NCBI GenBank assembly: GCA_049997955.1
Contig: JAEBDY010000011.1
Coordinates: forward strand, 1 to 64,000
Direction: 5' to 3'
Length of the DNA stretch: 64,000 nt
Origin: Umezawaea sp049997955
Lineage (GTDB): Bacteria; Actinomycetota; Actinomycetes; Mycobacteriales; Pseudonocardiaceae
In this document: positions 48,624-57,815 of the stretch, piece after piece
How positions within the stretch are numbered: position 1 is the first letter of the stretch
How the letters are laid out: every line of letters begins with the position of its first letter
Translations under genes and position numbers: made by a program
Notes under the pieces: generated by a model
Database searches by the model: none
Told to the model about the DNA's origin: nothing
Seen by the model: the letters and a program-made list of their open reading frames with translations, nothing else

Positions 48624-49307
48624 ATGGCGCAGGTGCTGCTGATCGAGGACGACCCGCGGATCCGCACCGCGCTGATCCGCGGGCTGGCCGACCGCGGCCA
48701 CGCGGTGACCTGGGCACCCACCGCGCTCGCGGGACTGGAGCAGGCGGTGGGGGACCGGCCGGACCTCGTGGTGCTGGACCTGGGGCTGCCCGACCTGGAC
48801 GGCGTGACCGTGCTGCGGATGCTGCGCGGGGTGAGCCGGGTGCCGGTGGTCGTCGCCACGGCGCGCGACGGCGAGGACGAGATCGTCGCCGTGCTCGACG
48901 CGGGGGCGGACGACTACCTGGTCAAGCCGTTCGGGGCGGCGCAGCTCGACGCGCGCATCCGGGCGGTGCTGCGGCGCGGCGGCGAGCACACCGAGGACGC
49001 CGCGGTCGTGGTCGGTGGGCTGCGGATCGACCCGAGGTCCCGGCGGGCCAGCCTGGACGGCCGGGCACTCGACCTCACGCCCCGCGAGTTCGACCTGCTG
49101 CACTACCTGGCGAACCGGGCGGGCGAGGTCGTCGGCAAGCGCGAGTTGCTGACCGAGGTGTGGCGGCTCCCCTACGGCGGTCCGGACAAGACGGTCGACG
49201 TCCACCTGTCCTGGCTGCGCCGCAAGCTCGGCGAGACCGCGCAGGACGTCCGCTACCTGCACGCCGTGCGCGGGGTCGGGGTCCGGCTCAGCGCGCCGGG
49301 GGAGTGA
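48624..49307 (+). CDS. OmpR/PhoB-family response regulator
   Basis: A 227-residue response regulator. Receiver domain 1-115: VLLIEDDPRIR (acidic pair), VVLDLGLPDLDGV with the phosphorylated Asp (near residue 50), VVATARD (Thr) and DYLVKPFG (Lys near 101). The C-terminal winged HTH is LDLTPREFDLLHYLANRAGEVVGKRELLTEVWRLPYGGPDKTVDVHLSWLRRKLGE. The ATG at 48624 has no ribosome site but lies just after a TACCGT element, so it may be leaderless; a GTG six codons upstream is the alternative. Co-transcribed with the kinase 6 bases downstream. Confidence 0.9.
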   Translation: MAQVLLIEDDPRIRTALIRGLADRGHAVTWAPTALAGLEQAVGDRPDLVVLDLGLPDLDGVTVLRMLRGVSRVPVVVATARDGEDEIVAVLDAGADDYLVKPFGAAQLDARIRAVLRRGGEHTEDAAVVVGGLRIDPRSRRASLDGRALDLTPREFDLLHYLANRAGEVVGKRELLTEVWRLPYGGPDKTVDVHLSWLRRKLGETAQDVRYLHAVRGVGVRLSAPGE

Positions 49308-49313
49308 CCGCCC

Positions 49314-50573
49314 GTGCGACGACGGGTGCTGCTGCTGGTCGGGGCGACCACCTCGCTGGTGCTGGTCGCGTTCCTGCTGCCGCTGGCGCTGCTGATCCGC
49401 GACGTGGCCGCCGACCGGGCCGTGCAGGCGGCGACCGTGCGCGCCCAGTCGCTCAGCGCGCTGGTCGCCACCACCGACGCGACCGCGCTGTCGTTGAGCG
49501 TGCGGCAGGTCGACACCGACGCCACCGTGTTCCTGGCAGACGGCACCAGGCTCGGAGCGACCGCGGACCGCACGTCGTTGGTGGAACTGGCCTTCCGCGG
49601 CCTCAGCGCGTCCGGTGACGTGCCCGGCGGCCGCGAGATCGTGTTCGCCGTCGCAGGCCCGACGGCGACCATCGGCGTGATCCGCACCTTCGTGCCCGAC
49701 GAGCGGCTCTCGGCCGGGGTCGGGCGGGCGTGGCTGCTGCTGATCGGACTCGGGGTCGTGCTGCTGGCGCTGAGCCTCGTGGTCGCCGACCGGCTGGCCA
49801 GGTCGCTGGTGCGGGCCACGATCTCGCTCGCCGCCGTGTCGCACCGGCTGGCGCGAGGTGAGCTGGACGCCAGGGCCGATCCCGCCGCGCCCGCCGAGAT
49901 CGGGGTCGTGGCGACCGCGCTCAACGGGCTCGCGGGCCGCATCGCCGACCTGCTGCGCGAGGAGCGCGAGACCATCGCCGACCTGTCGCACCGGGTCCGC
50001 ACACCGCTGATGGCCCTGCGGCTGGACGCCGAGGCCCTGACTGGTCCCGACGACGCCGACCGCATCGGGGCGGGCGTCGACGCCGTGCAGCGGGCCGTGA
50101 CGCAGGTGATCGAGCAGGCCCGGCGCCGCGGCGTGGACCCCGCGGGTGGCAGCGACGCCGTCGAGGTCGTGCGCGAGCGGGTCGCGTTCTGGCTGGTGCT
50201 GGCCGAGGACACCGACCGCGAGGTCGGCGTGGACGTGCCCGGCGGACCGCTCCCGGTCGCCGTCGCGAAGGCGGACCTCGAGGCGAGCGTGGACGCCTTG
50301 CTGGGCAACGTGTTCGCGCACACCCCCGACGGCACGGACTTCCGGGTGGCGCTGCACGCCCGAGCGGACGGCGGAGCCCGGCTGCTGGTGGCCGACGCCG
50401 GGCCGGGGGTGGACGGCGCCGTCGTCCGGCGCGGGGCCAGCGGGTCGGGGTCGAGCGGGCTCGGGCTCGACATCGTGCGGCGCACCGCGGAACAGGCGGG
50501 CGGCGGGCTGCGGATCGGCGTCTCCGACCTCGGCGGCCTGCTGGTGACCGTCGACCTCGGACCGCCCGCTTAG
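49314..50573 (+). CDS. Sensor histidine kinase
   Basis: A 419-residue kinase. Two membrane segments (residues about 7-28 and 140-160) bracket a small extracytoplasmic sensor. HAMP follows (SLVRATISLAAVSHRLARGELDARADPAAPAEIGVVATALN), then the H box IADLSHRVRTPLMALRLDAEAL with the phospho-accepting His (near 225), a degenerate N box (LLGNVFAHTPDG), and the G boxes VADAGPGVDG and SGSSGLGLDIVRRT. The N box ends in FAHTP in place of the usual NAxxYT. It pairs with the upstream regulator. Confidence 0.9.
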   Translation: MRRRVLLLVGATTSLVLVAFLLPLALLIRDVAADRAVQAATVRAQSLSALVATTDATALSLSVRQVDTDATVFLADGTRLGATADRTSLVELAFRGLSASGDVPGGREIVFAVAGPTATIGVIRTFVPDERLSAGVGRAWLLLIGLGVVLLALSLVVADRLARSLVRATISLAAVSHRLARGELDARADPAAPAEIGVVATALNGLAGRIADLLREERETIADLSHRVRTPLMALRLDAEALTGPDDADRIGAGVDAVQRAVTQVIEQARRRGVDPAGGSDAVEVVRERVAFWLVLAEDTDREVGVDVPGGPLPVAVAKADLEASVDALLGNVFAHTPDGTDFRVALHARADGGARLLVADAGPGVDGAVVRRGASGSGSSGLGLDIVRRTAEQAGGGLRIGVSDLGGLLVTVDLGPPA

Positions 50574-50659
50574 GCGCGCGTTAACCGTGCGACAGCGTGC
50601 CGCTAGGCCGCTGCCCGGCATCGTCGGTCCGGTCCAGCCACAACCGGAAGGGGTCGATC

Positions 50660-51106
50660 ATGTCGAACCGGAGCAGGGGCGTCCTGGTGGGCGGAACGCT
50701 CGCGCTGCTGGCCTCCGCGGGCACCGCGGCGGGGGCGTTCACGGGCGCGGACGACAGCCGCACGGCCGCCACCAGTTCGACCACCTCCAGCTCGACCACC
50801 GCCACCTCCGCTCCCGCGGGCACGTCCATCTCGGTCCGGCCGTCGACGCCGACCTCCACCCCGACGGGGGACCCGGCGGGCGTGACCGCGGCCGAAGCGG
50901 AGAGGACCGCGCTCGACCGGGTCGGGGGCGGCCGGGTCGTGCGCACCGAGCGGGAACCGGAGCACGGCCGGTGGGAGTGGCACGTGCGGATCGAGGGACG
51001 GGGAGGGCGTTACGACATCAGGGTGGACGCGGAGACCGGAGCGGTGACCCGGAGCGACGGTGACGACCACGGTGGTCGCCGGGGCCGCGGCGGTGACGAC
51101 GGCTAG
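50660..51106 (+). CDS. Secreted PepSY-domain protein
   Basis: A 148-residue exported protein. The signal segment is SRGVLVGGTLALLASAGTAAGAF, then a Ser/Thr-rich stretch (residues 30-68), and a PepSY module from about 72 (GVTAAEAERTALDRVGGGRVVRTEREPEHGRWEWHVRIEGRGGRYDIRVDAETGAV). The end is Asp/Gly/Arg-rich. PepSY proteins often inhibit proteases or act with two-component systems. It lies 86 bases after the kinase; the gap has GCGTTAACCG, a GTTAAC core also in the operator of the same system, so it is a likely regulon member. Confidence 0.82.
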   Translation: MSNRSRGVLVGGTLALLASAGTAAGAFTGADDSRTAATSSTTSSSTTATSAPAGTSISVRPSTPTSTPTGDPAGVTAAEAERTALDRVGGGRVVRTEREPEHGRWEWHVRIEGRGGRYDIRVDAETGAVTRSDGDDHGGRRGRGGDDG

Positions 51107-51318
51107 GAAGCGCGGCGAAAAGCTTGGTGCACCGGGTCTTCCTCCTGGTCGCGATGCCTGGTTGATCCACAAAGGACCGCGGTTCCGGGGTTGCTCGATG
51201 ATCGGGTCACCCTGTTGGCGGTTGCCTGCGGCGTGCGAGGATTGCATATTGCGGGTTTTCGCACGAAAGGTGTCGGTCGCACCACGACCTGGGGGTTCCG
51301 GCCGCGACCGCAGATCCG

Positions 51319-53427
51319 GTGGACGAGGTGGCAACAGCGCGGGACAAGGTCGAACTGCGGGGAGTACGCCTGCTCACCAGCGCATTCGCCTGGATGGGCG
51401 GGCTCGCCCTGCTCGCCGCGCTGGTCGGCTCGGGGCGTGGGCCGCTGCACCACCCGCTGGTGGTGCTGGTGGTCGTGGTGCTCATGACCTGGGTGGTGAG
51501 CCCGGACGGGGACGCGTGGTGGGTGGCGACCGCGGAAGGCGTGGTCGCAGTGTCCGCGTTCCTCGCACTGCCCGGTCCGCAGCCGGTGATCGGGTTCCTC
51601 TTCGGGGTGACCGTCCGCCGGTCGCTGCGCGGTGGGTCGGCCTGGTTCCCGCTCAAGGCGACACCCGCGCTGCTGGGCTACGTCGTCGGGCTCGGCGTGG
51701 CCATCGGGTTGGACCTCTCCTCCCGGCCGCAGGACATCGACGCGCTGGTCGGCGCGGTCATGCCGTTGGTGGGGCTGGTGATCGGCTCGGTGGCGCTGTA
51801 CAAGGTGGTGGGAGCGGCCAGGGTCGCGGAGTCCGCCAACCTGACCCTCTCGGCGGTCGTGCAGGCCAGTCCGGTGGGCCTGGTGCTGCTGGGCGGCGAC
51901 GGCGTGCCGCAACTGCACAACGACCGCGCGCGGACGTTGCTCGACTGGTCGGGGCCGGGAGCGGTGCCGTGCCCCCACGGCCCGGACATCACCGCGTGCG
52001 AGCACGGGTGCGGCACCGCCTCGGCGGATCCGGTGGAGGTCCGGGTCGGCCGGACCGGAGTCCTCGCGCTGCACCCGATGCCCGTCGACCCGGACCGCAC
52101 GCTGGTCGCCGTGGTCGACGTGAGCGCTCGCACCCACCGCGAGGAAGCGCTGCGGACCCGGTCCGAGCGCGACGAGCTGACCGGCCTGGTGGGTCGGGCG
52201 CACTTCCTGCACCTGGTGGAGCAGTCCGTGCCCGGCGCGGGTCCGGTCGGACTGCTGGTCATCGACCTCGACCAGTTCAAGGAGATCAACGACAGCGAAG
52301 GGCACGAGTCCGGCGACGCGTACCTGGTGGCGGCCGCCGACCGCATCCACTCGGCCGTCGGCGCAGGCGCGGTCGCCGCGCGGATCGGCGGCGACGAGTT
52401 CGCCGTCCTCGCCCCGGCCCACGACATCGACGACTGCCGTGGGCTCGGCGACCGGGTCCTCGCCGCGCTGGCCGAACCGCTGTCCGCGTTCGGCTACGAA
52501 CTCGTGATCCGCGCGAGCATCGGGATCGCGGTGTCCGAGGGCACGGGCACCGCCGCCGACCTGCTGCGCGACGCCGACACCGCCATGTACGTCGCGAAGC
52601 GCGAGGGCGGGGCCCGCTACCGGGTGTTCCGCCCCGAGATGGGCGAGCAGGCGCTGGCGCGGCAGCGCGACAAGGTCGACCTGCGCGCCGCGATCGACAG
52701 CGGCCAGCTGGTCCTGCACTACCAGCCGATCGTCGACCTGGCGTCCGGCGAGGTGACCGGTGCCGAGGCGCTCGTCCGCTGGCAGCGCCCCGGCCACGGT
52801 CTCCTGGGTCCGGTGGAGTTCATCGGCCTAGCCGAGGAGACCGGGCTCATCGTGCCGCTGGGCAACCGCGTGCTCCTCGACGCCTGCGAGCAGGCCGTGC
52901 GCTGGCAGGGCCGCTCCATCGGCGTCACCGTCAACGTGTCCACCCGCCAGCTGTCCACCGCCGGGTTCCTGGACACCCTCGACCACGTGCTCACCACGAC
53001 CGGCCTCCTCCCGACCGGGCTGACGATCGAGGTGACCGAGTCGGTGTGGGCGGACGAGGTCGCCATGCGGACGCTGATGGCGGTCCGCGAGGCCGGCGTG
53101 CGCGTGGCGCTGGACGACTTCGGCACCGGCTACTCGTCGCTGAGCTACCTCCAGCGGTACCCGTTCGACGTCGTGAAGATCGACAAGTCGTTCACCGCCG
53201 AACTGGGCGAATCCGGCCGGACCGCGGGCGTCGTCCGCTGCATCATCGACCTGACCGAGGTCCTGGGCGCGGTGGCCGTTGCCGAGGGCATCGAAACCCC
53301 CGGTCAGGCCGAGTGGCTGCGCGAGGCGGGCTGCGGCTACGCGCAGGGGTACCTGTTCGGCAAACCCGACGTGGCGGAGAACTGGGACATGCAGCCGTCG
53401 GTGCTGTGGGCGGCGAAGCACGCGTGA
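51319..53427 (+). CDS. Membrane GGDEF-EAL protein with PAS domain (c-di-GMP turnover)
   Basis: A 702-residue protein. Residues about 15-165 form five or six membrane segments (MASE-like). A PAS-like domain (about 172-275) contains Cys218, Cys227 and Cys231 (VPCPHG, ACEHGCG), an unusual cluster. The GGDEF domain (about 280-440) has an intact RIGGDEF at 355-361, but no RxxD inhibitory site before it; the EAL domain (about 450-695) has EALVRWQ at 483-489, DDFGTGYSS near 590 and AVAEGIETPGQ near 655. Both active sites look complete, so it may synthesise and degrade c-di-GMP. The 212-base upstream gap shows no feature I can name beyond a TTTCG-CA-CGAAA dyad. Confidence 0.9.
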   Translation: MDEVATARDKVELRGVRLLTSAFAWMGGLALLAALVGSGRGPLHHPLVVLVVVVLMTWVVSPDGDAWWVATAEGVVAVSAFLALPGPQPVIGFLFGVTVRRSLRGGSAWFPLKATPALLGYVVGLGVAIGLDLSSRPQDIDALVGAVMPLVGLVIGSVALYKVVGAARVAESANLTLSAVVQASPVGLVLLGGDGVPQLHNDRARTLLDWSGPGAVPCPHGPDITACEHGCGTASADPVEVRVGRTGVLALHPMPVDPDRTLVAVVDVSARTHREEALRTRSERDELTGLVGRAHFLHLVEQSVPGAGPVGLLVIDLDQFKEINDSEGHESGDAYLVAAADRIHSAVGAGAVAARIGGDEFAVLAPAHDIDDCRGLGDRVLAALAEPLSAFGYELVIRASIGIAVSEGTGTAADLLRDADTAMYVAKREGGARYRVFRPEMGEQALARQRDKVDLRAAIDSGQLVLHYQPIVDLASGEVTGAEALVRWQRPGHGLLGPVEFIGLAEETGLIVPLGNRVLLDACEQAVRWQGRSIGVTVNVSTRQLSTAGFLDTLDHVLTTTGLLPTGLTIEVTESVWADEVAMRTLMAVREAGVRVALDDFGTGYSSLSYLQRYPFDVVKIDKSFTAELGESGRTAGVVRCIIDLTEVLGAVAVAEGIETPGQAEWLREAGCGYAQGYLFGKPDVAENWDMQPSVLWAAKHA

Positions 53428-53457
53428 CCGGGCCCGGCGGACGTCGGACCCGGTCAC
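53424..53457. terminator. Hairpin between convergent GGDEF-EAL and beta-helix genes
   Basis: GTGACCGGG (53424-53432) pairs perfectly with CCCGGTCAC (53449-53457). The left arm starts at the stop of the rightward gene. Confidence 0.65.
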
Positions 53458-53463
53458 GGGGGA

Positions 53464-56400
53464 CTACGGGGTGATCGCCACGTTGGTCAGGCCCCTCACC
53501 GCGCCGGTCACGGTGTTCGACGCGTGCACGACGTTGGGCATCGCCGAGCACTTCGACACCGACGTGATGTTGACGGCGTACTGGCCGACGCCGCCGAGGT
53601 CCGAGCGGTTGCCGCGCCACACGTTGCCGCAGCCGTTGGGCAGGGCCGGTGTGGTGCCGGTGTTGTGGGTCTCGTACCCGTTGGCGAACACGCCCGGACC
53701 GCGGAACGTGCCCGTGTTGTCCTCGATGAGGTAGCCGATGCCCTTGACGTCGATCCACGAGTCGGCCGAGTTCTGGCCGGTGATGCCCTGGCCGTCGAAG
53801 GTGTTGCCGCGGATGACGCCCTCGTGCGTGCCCTCCTTGACGTCGATCGCCTCGGCGGCCACGTTCGGGCCGATCCTGTTGCCCACCACCTGGACGCGGT
53901 CGCTGCGGTCGACGCCGCCGCTGTTGCCGTGGCAGGCCCAGTTGGAGTTGGCGGAGCCGACGTAGACGCCCTCGCCGTAGCCGGGCTGGACGAGACCGGT
54001 GTCCGTGATGGTCGAGTTCCGCAGGACGCCGTCGGCGGAGGAACGCCGGAAGTGGACGGCCTCCTCGTCGACGTGGTGCACCGAGACGCCGTCGATCGTG
54101 GTGTGGTGGGAGTTGTCGAGCACGACGCCCTTCTTCGACTCCCGCACGGTGAACCCGGTGAGGTTCCAGTACGGGGAGTCGAAGAGCCACAGGCCGTAGC
54201 CCGAGTCCCAACCCGCGGTGGGCGCGGGGCACGACGGGGCTGCGCCGGACGGGCCGTCGTTGACGAGGACGGCGGTCGACGGGCCGGTCAGGGTGATCCG
54301 CTGCGCCGCGGTGCCCGCCCGCGCGTCGACCGCGAAGGAACCGCGGTAGGTGCCCGCAGCCAGCCTGATCGTCCGACCGGGCGTGGCGGCGGCGAGCGCG
54401 GCCTGGAGCTGCGCCGCGGTGGAGACGTCGACCGTGCCGCCACCCCCGCCGCTGTCCGGACTCGTCGTGGCGGTGACAGCCGGGCTCGCCGCGGACCTGT
54501 TGCCCGCCGCGTCCCGTGCCCGCACGGTGAACGAGTGCGCGGTGGCGGGGGAGAGCCCGCTGACCGTGGCCGTCGTGCCGGTGGCGGTGGTGGTGACCGC
54601 GCCGCCGAGGAGGACCTCGTAGCCGGTGACGGCGACGTCGTCGGTGGACGCGGTCCACGACAGCGCCACCGAACCCGACGTCACGCCCGTAGAACGGAGG
54701 CCGCCCGGCACGGTGGGCGCTCGGGTGTCTGCGGGTGGCGTCGTGCCCCCGTCGCAGGGGGTGCCGTTGACGGTGCAGCCGGTGGGGAGTCCCGCGCCTG
54801 CCGCGTTGAAGCCGAAGCCGGCGCTGGCGCCGGGCTTGACGGCGCCGTTGAAGCCCGCGTTGGTGAACCTGTGGTGCTGGCCGGAGGACGTGCGGACCGA
54901 GCTCCAGGAGCTGCTGACGGTGGTGCCGGACGGGAGGTCGAACTCGACCGTCCACGCCGTGGTCGCGGCGGCGCAGCCGTTGGTGACCACGACGTCGGCG
55001 CCGTAGCCGCCGTTCCACACCGAGGTCTGCGTGACCTTCGCCGTCACGCACCCGGTCGACGGCGGCGTGGTCGTCGTGGTCGTGGTGGTGGGCGGAGTGC
55101 TGCTCACCGACGTCAGGAACAGCGACGCCGCCGTGTCGGTCCTGGTCGCGTCGACGCCGTGGCCGCCGGTGTAGTCGCGCTGCTCGTTGGCCGCCCAGTC
55201 CGCGATCGGCGTGCCGCCGATGTCCAGGTGCTGGTAGCCGGTGCCGTTCCAGCCGAACTGGTAGATCCGGGCGCGGTCCGCGTAGTAGGCGTTGAACGGC
55301 CCGTCGGGCACCTGCTGCTTGGTCATCGTGTTGTTGAAGAACACGTTGCGCGGCCCCGTGGCCCCGGACCACTTGACGGCCTTCCGGCCCGCGCCCCACC
55401 AGATCGGGAACCAGGTGGAGCCGTCCGGCCCGCCGCCGCCCTCCTCCCCGCAGTTGGCGCGGCAGTTCGCGGAGCGGTGCGCGTGGGGGACCCGGACCGT
55501 GTTCAGCTCGAACAGGTTGTTGCGCTCCCAGCCGCCGTGCAGGTTCAGGTCGGAGTCGAAGTCGTTGCCGATCACGACGTTGCCCGACGCGGACCACTGG
55601 AACGTGAAGTGCCGCAGGTTGCGGGAGGTGTTGCCCGCGTAGAGCGAGTCCCACACCCGCGAGCCGCGGAAGTACCCGTTGCCGCCCTTGCCCTTGTTCC
55701 ACGAGCCGTCCAGCTCGTTGTCCACGATCTGGAGGTTCTTCGCCTCCTCGGTGACGATCGGGTGCGACCCGGTCATCTCCGCCTTGACGCCGCGCACCCA
55801 GGAGTCGGCCGCCCACTTGAAGACGATGCCGTGCATCTCCGCGGCGGGCGCCATGTTGCCGTAGTTGCCCACCGAGTCGCCCTGGGCCAGGCCCGGCATC
55901 GCCTGGGTGAAGCCGAAGTCCTCGAACCCGACGCCGACGACCGGGTCCACGAGCGGGGCGGCCTTCGAGTCGTAGGCCGCGCCGTCGATCGGCGCCGAAC
56001 CGTCCGACGTGGACGTGACCGGGACGTCGTACTCCAGCGGCTTGTCGACGGTGACGGTCCTGTTCGCCGTGTCGACCGCGGAGATCCTGAAGATCTGGGC
56101 CCGCATGTGCGTGTTCAGCAACGGGAACCCGGCGCCGGTCGCCTTCTGCTGCTCGTAGAAGGCGACCGAGTTCGCGGCGCGGACGTTGAGGAACGACCCG
56201 ACGGTCATCGCCGTCATGGCCGCGTTCGTGGCGAGGTGCACGGTCCGGTCGCCCTGCCTGGCCGAGTACGCCGTCTCGCCCGGCTTGGCGCGCAGCTTCG
56301 CCCCCGACTTCCAGTGCACGTTCACCGTGCCCTCGAAGATGTCCTTGCGGTTGGCCGGAGCCGACGCGTGCGCGCTCGCGTAGGCCGGGTGCACCTCGCG

Positions 56401-57027
56401 GGACTGGACGCGGAACAGGCCGCGGCCCGGCCACAGCCAGCCGCCCTTGCCCTCGCCCGCGACCATGCCGTCCTCGTCCCAGTCCGACCCGTCCTCGGTG
56501 AGGGTGTCGTAGAGGGTGTCGGCGTCGGGCCGGTAGACGATCTTCGTCGCCGTCGCGCCCGCGCCGCGGACGACCAGGTAGTCCGCGTCGACGTGCAGTT
56601 CCCGCGATACCGCCAGCTCACCGGCGGGCAGCGTGATCAGGCTCAGCTTCGTGTAGCTCGCCGACGGTGAGCAGGTCGACTTGACGGAGTCGACGGCCGC
56701 CTGGAGACCGGCCGAGTCGTCCACGCCGTCGTCCGGGCGGACGCCGAACTGGCTCGCCAGCTCGGCCGCGGTGATCCGGCAGGCGGCGGCGGGATTGGTC
56801 TCGGCCGCGCCGGGCAGGTCCTGGCCACCCCGGTACCCGGCCCTGCTCCAGTCGTGCAGGCCGTCGACGGGAGCGCGGCGGTTGGCCGCGGAGGTGTTCA
56901 ACCCGGTGAGCGCGCCCGCGCCGGGCGCCGCCCCCGCGGTGTTCACCAGCACGACGACGCCCGCCGCGGCGAGCGAGCCGACCAACCCGAGCACGGCGGC
57001 TCGACGTAGGCGATGACTTCGGGACAC
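53464..57027 (-). CDS. Large secreted protein: two right-handed beta-helices, CBM2 and FN3
   Basis: An 1187-residue exported protein. Order: signal peptide 1-35; N-terminal pectate-lyase-like beta-helix about 60-650 (FGVRPDDGVDDSAGLQAAVDSVK is the classic entry, then ADYLVVRGAGATATKIVYRP, RGVKAEMTGSHPIVTEEAKNLQIVDNELDG); poly-Thr linker near 675-690; CBM2 about 695-790 (CVTAKVTQTSVWNGGYGADVVVTNGC); FN3 about 810-895; C-terminal beta-helix about 905-1187 (LTGPSTAVLVNDG, GFTVRESKKGVVLDNSHHTTIDGVSVHHVDEEAVHFRRSS). It is likely a polysaccharide lyase or hydrolase bound to cellulose or chitin; no catalytic set is certain. The GTG at 57027 follows TTGGAGGCATGG. Confidence 0.85.
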   Translation of the reverse strand: MSRSHRLRRAAVLGLVGSLAAAGVVVLVNTAGAAPGAGALTGLNTSAANRRAPVDGLHDWSRAGYRGGQDLPGAAETNPAAACRITAAELASQFGVRPDDGVDDSAGLQAAVDSVKSTCSPSASYTKLSLITLPAGELAVSRELHVDADYLVVRGAGATATKIVYRPDADTLYDTLTEDGSDWDEDGMVAGEGKGGWLWPGRGLFRVQSREVHPAYASAHASAPANRKDIFEGTVNVHWKSGAKLRAKPGETAYSARQGDRTVHLATNAAMTAMTVGSFLNVRAANSVAFYEQQKATGAGFPLLNTHMRAQIFRISAVDTANRTVTVDKPLEYDVPVTSTSDGSAPIDGAAYDSKAAPLVDPVVGVGFEDFGFTQAMPGLAQGDSVGNYGNMAPAAEMHGIVFKWAADSWVRGVKAEMTGSHPIVTEEAKNLQIVDNELDGSWNKGKGGNGYFRGSRVWDSLYAGNTSRNLRHFTFQWSASGNVVIGNDFDSDLNLHGGWERNNLFELNTVRVPHAHRSANCRANCGEEGGGGPDGSTWFPIWWGAGRKAVKWSGATGPRNVFFNNTMTKQQVPDGPFNAYYADRARIYQFGWNGTGYQHLDIGGTPIADWAANEQRDYTGGHGVDATRTDTAASLFLTSVSSTPPTTTTTTTTPPSTGCVTAKVTQTSVWNGGYGADVVVTNGCAAATTAWTVEFDLPSGTTVSSSWSSVRTSSGQHHRFTNAGFNGAVKPGASAGFGFNAAGAGLPTGCTVNGTPCDGGTTPPADTRAPTVPGGLRSTGVTSGSVALSWTASTDDVAVTGYEVLLGGAVTTTATGTTATVSGLSPATAHSFTVRARDAAGNRSAASPAVTATTSPDSGGGGGTVDVSTAAQLQAALAAATPGRTIRLAAGTYRGSFAVDARAGTAAQRITLTGPSTAVLVNDGPSGAAPSCPAPTAGWDSGYGLWLFDSPYWNLTGFTVRESKKGVVLDNSHHTTIDGVSVHHVDEEAVHFRRSSADGVLRNSTITDTGLVQPGYGEGVYVGSANSNWACHGNSGGVDRSDRVQVVGNRIGPNVAAEAIDVKEGTHEGVIRGNTFDGQGITGQNSADSWIDVKGIGYLIEDNTGTFRGPGVFANGYETHNTGTTPALPNGCGNVWRGNRSDLGGVGQYAVNITSVSKCSAMPNVVHASNTVTGAVRGLTNVAITP

Positions 57028-57326
57028 CCATGCCTCCAAGGAAGTGGTAGGACCACGGATGTGTGGCGGCCCACACCTCGGAGCTGCATTGTGGGTAGCG
57101 CGCGGAGCAGTAGTCAACGATTGTCGCCGAAGCGATTTCGCGGCTTCGGTCAGATACGTGAATTAGGTAAATCCGAAGCGCTCGGATGGACTTATTGCCA
57201 CGGATTGCGCGCGTGTGGAAAATGGGTCGAATCCGGTTCCTTGCTGCGGTTATGTGCTTACGGATGAGCGAATCCGGCTATTCGACCGCGCATGGATGGT
57301 GGTTCTTGATCGGTGGTGCCTTTTTT
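57028..57326. other. AT-richer intergenic region between beta-helix and response-regulator genes
   Basis: About 300 bases with no gene, clearly lower in GC than the surroundings. It contains a hairpin CCGAAGC/GCTTCGG (57127-57133 and 57143-57149). The regulatory region of the beta-helix gene must lie at its left end. The right end, next to the response-regulator stop at 57327, has a short T-run (CCTTTTTTCT). Confidence 0.6.
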
Positions 57327-57779
57327 CTAGCGGGGGCGCGCGACCACGGTGATGAAGAAGTCGTCGATCTGCCGGATGGCGCTCACGAACGCGTCGAAGT
57401 CGACCGGTTTGGTCACGAAGGCGTTCGCGTGCAGCTGGTAGCTGCGGAGGACGTCCTCCTCGGCGCCGGACGTCGTCAGCACGACCACCGGGATGCGGCG
57501 CAGGTCCGCGTCCTCCTTGATCACGGCCAGCACCTCGTGGCCGTCCATCCGCGGCAGGTTGAGGTCGAGCAGGATCAGCCCCGGCCGGGGGGCGTCCGCG
57601 AACTCGCCCTCGTTGCGCAGGAACGCGAGCGCTTGGACGCCGTCGCGCACCTGGTGGAGGCGGTTGAACACCTTGTGGTGCTCGAACGCCTCCTCGGTGA
57701 TGAGGGCGTCGCCCGCGTCGTCCTCGACCAGCAGGACGTCGATCGCCGATGCGGCGGAAACCATCACGGCGGGGTCCAT
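57327..57779 (-). CDS. Single-domain response regulator (Rcp1-like)
   Basis: A receiver-only regulator of about 150 residues. VLLVEDDAGDALITEEAFEHH is the N-terminal acidic motif in the version typical of Rcp1 (phytochrome response regulators), followed by NEGEFADAPRPGLILLDLNLPRMDGHEVLAVIKED with the phospho-Asp, RIPVVVLTTSGAEEDVLRSYQLHANAFVTKPVD with Thr and Lys. The insert between helix 2 and strand 3 and the FVTKPVDFDAF end also match the Rcp family. No DNA-binding domain. The start may be ATG at 57779 or 57764. No kinase is adjacent; in homologous systems the partner is a hybrid or phytochrome-type kinase elsewhere. Confidence 0.83.
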   Translation of the reverse strand: MDPAVMVSAASAIDVLLVEDDAGDALITEEAFEHHKVFNRLHQVRDGVQALAFLRNEGEFADAPRPGLILLDLNLPRMDGHEVLAVIKEDADLRRIPVVVLTTSGAEEDVLRSYQLHANAFVTKPVDFDAFVSAIRQIDDFFITVVARPR

Positions 57780-57815
57780 TCGTGGGTCGGCGAAGCCTTT
57801 CCGCCATCGTGCCAC

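Noticed and set aside
51107..51318. Possible c-di-GMP riboswitch before the GGDEF-EAL gene
   Set aside because: I could not find the conserved GEMM core (tetraloop and receptor-like elements) in the 212-base leader.
53524..56670. 1048-codon frame on the plus strand
   Set aside because: It is the antisense shadow of the secreted beta-helix gene, rich in Arg, Val, Gly and Asp with no domains.
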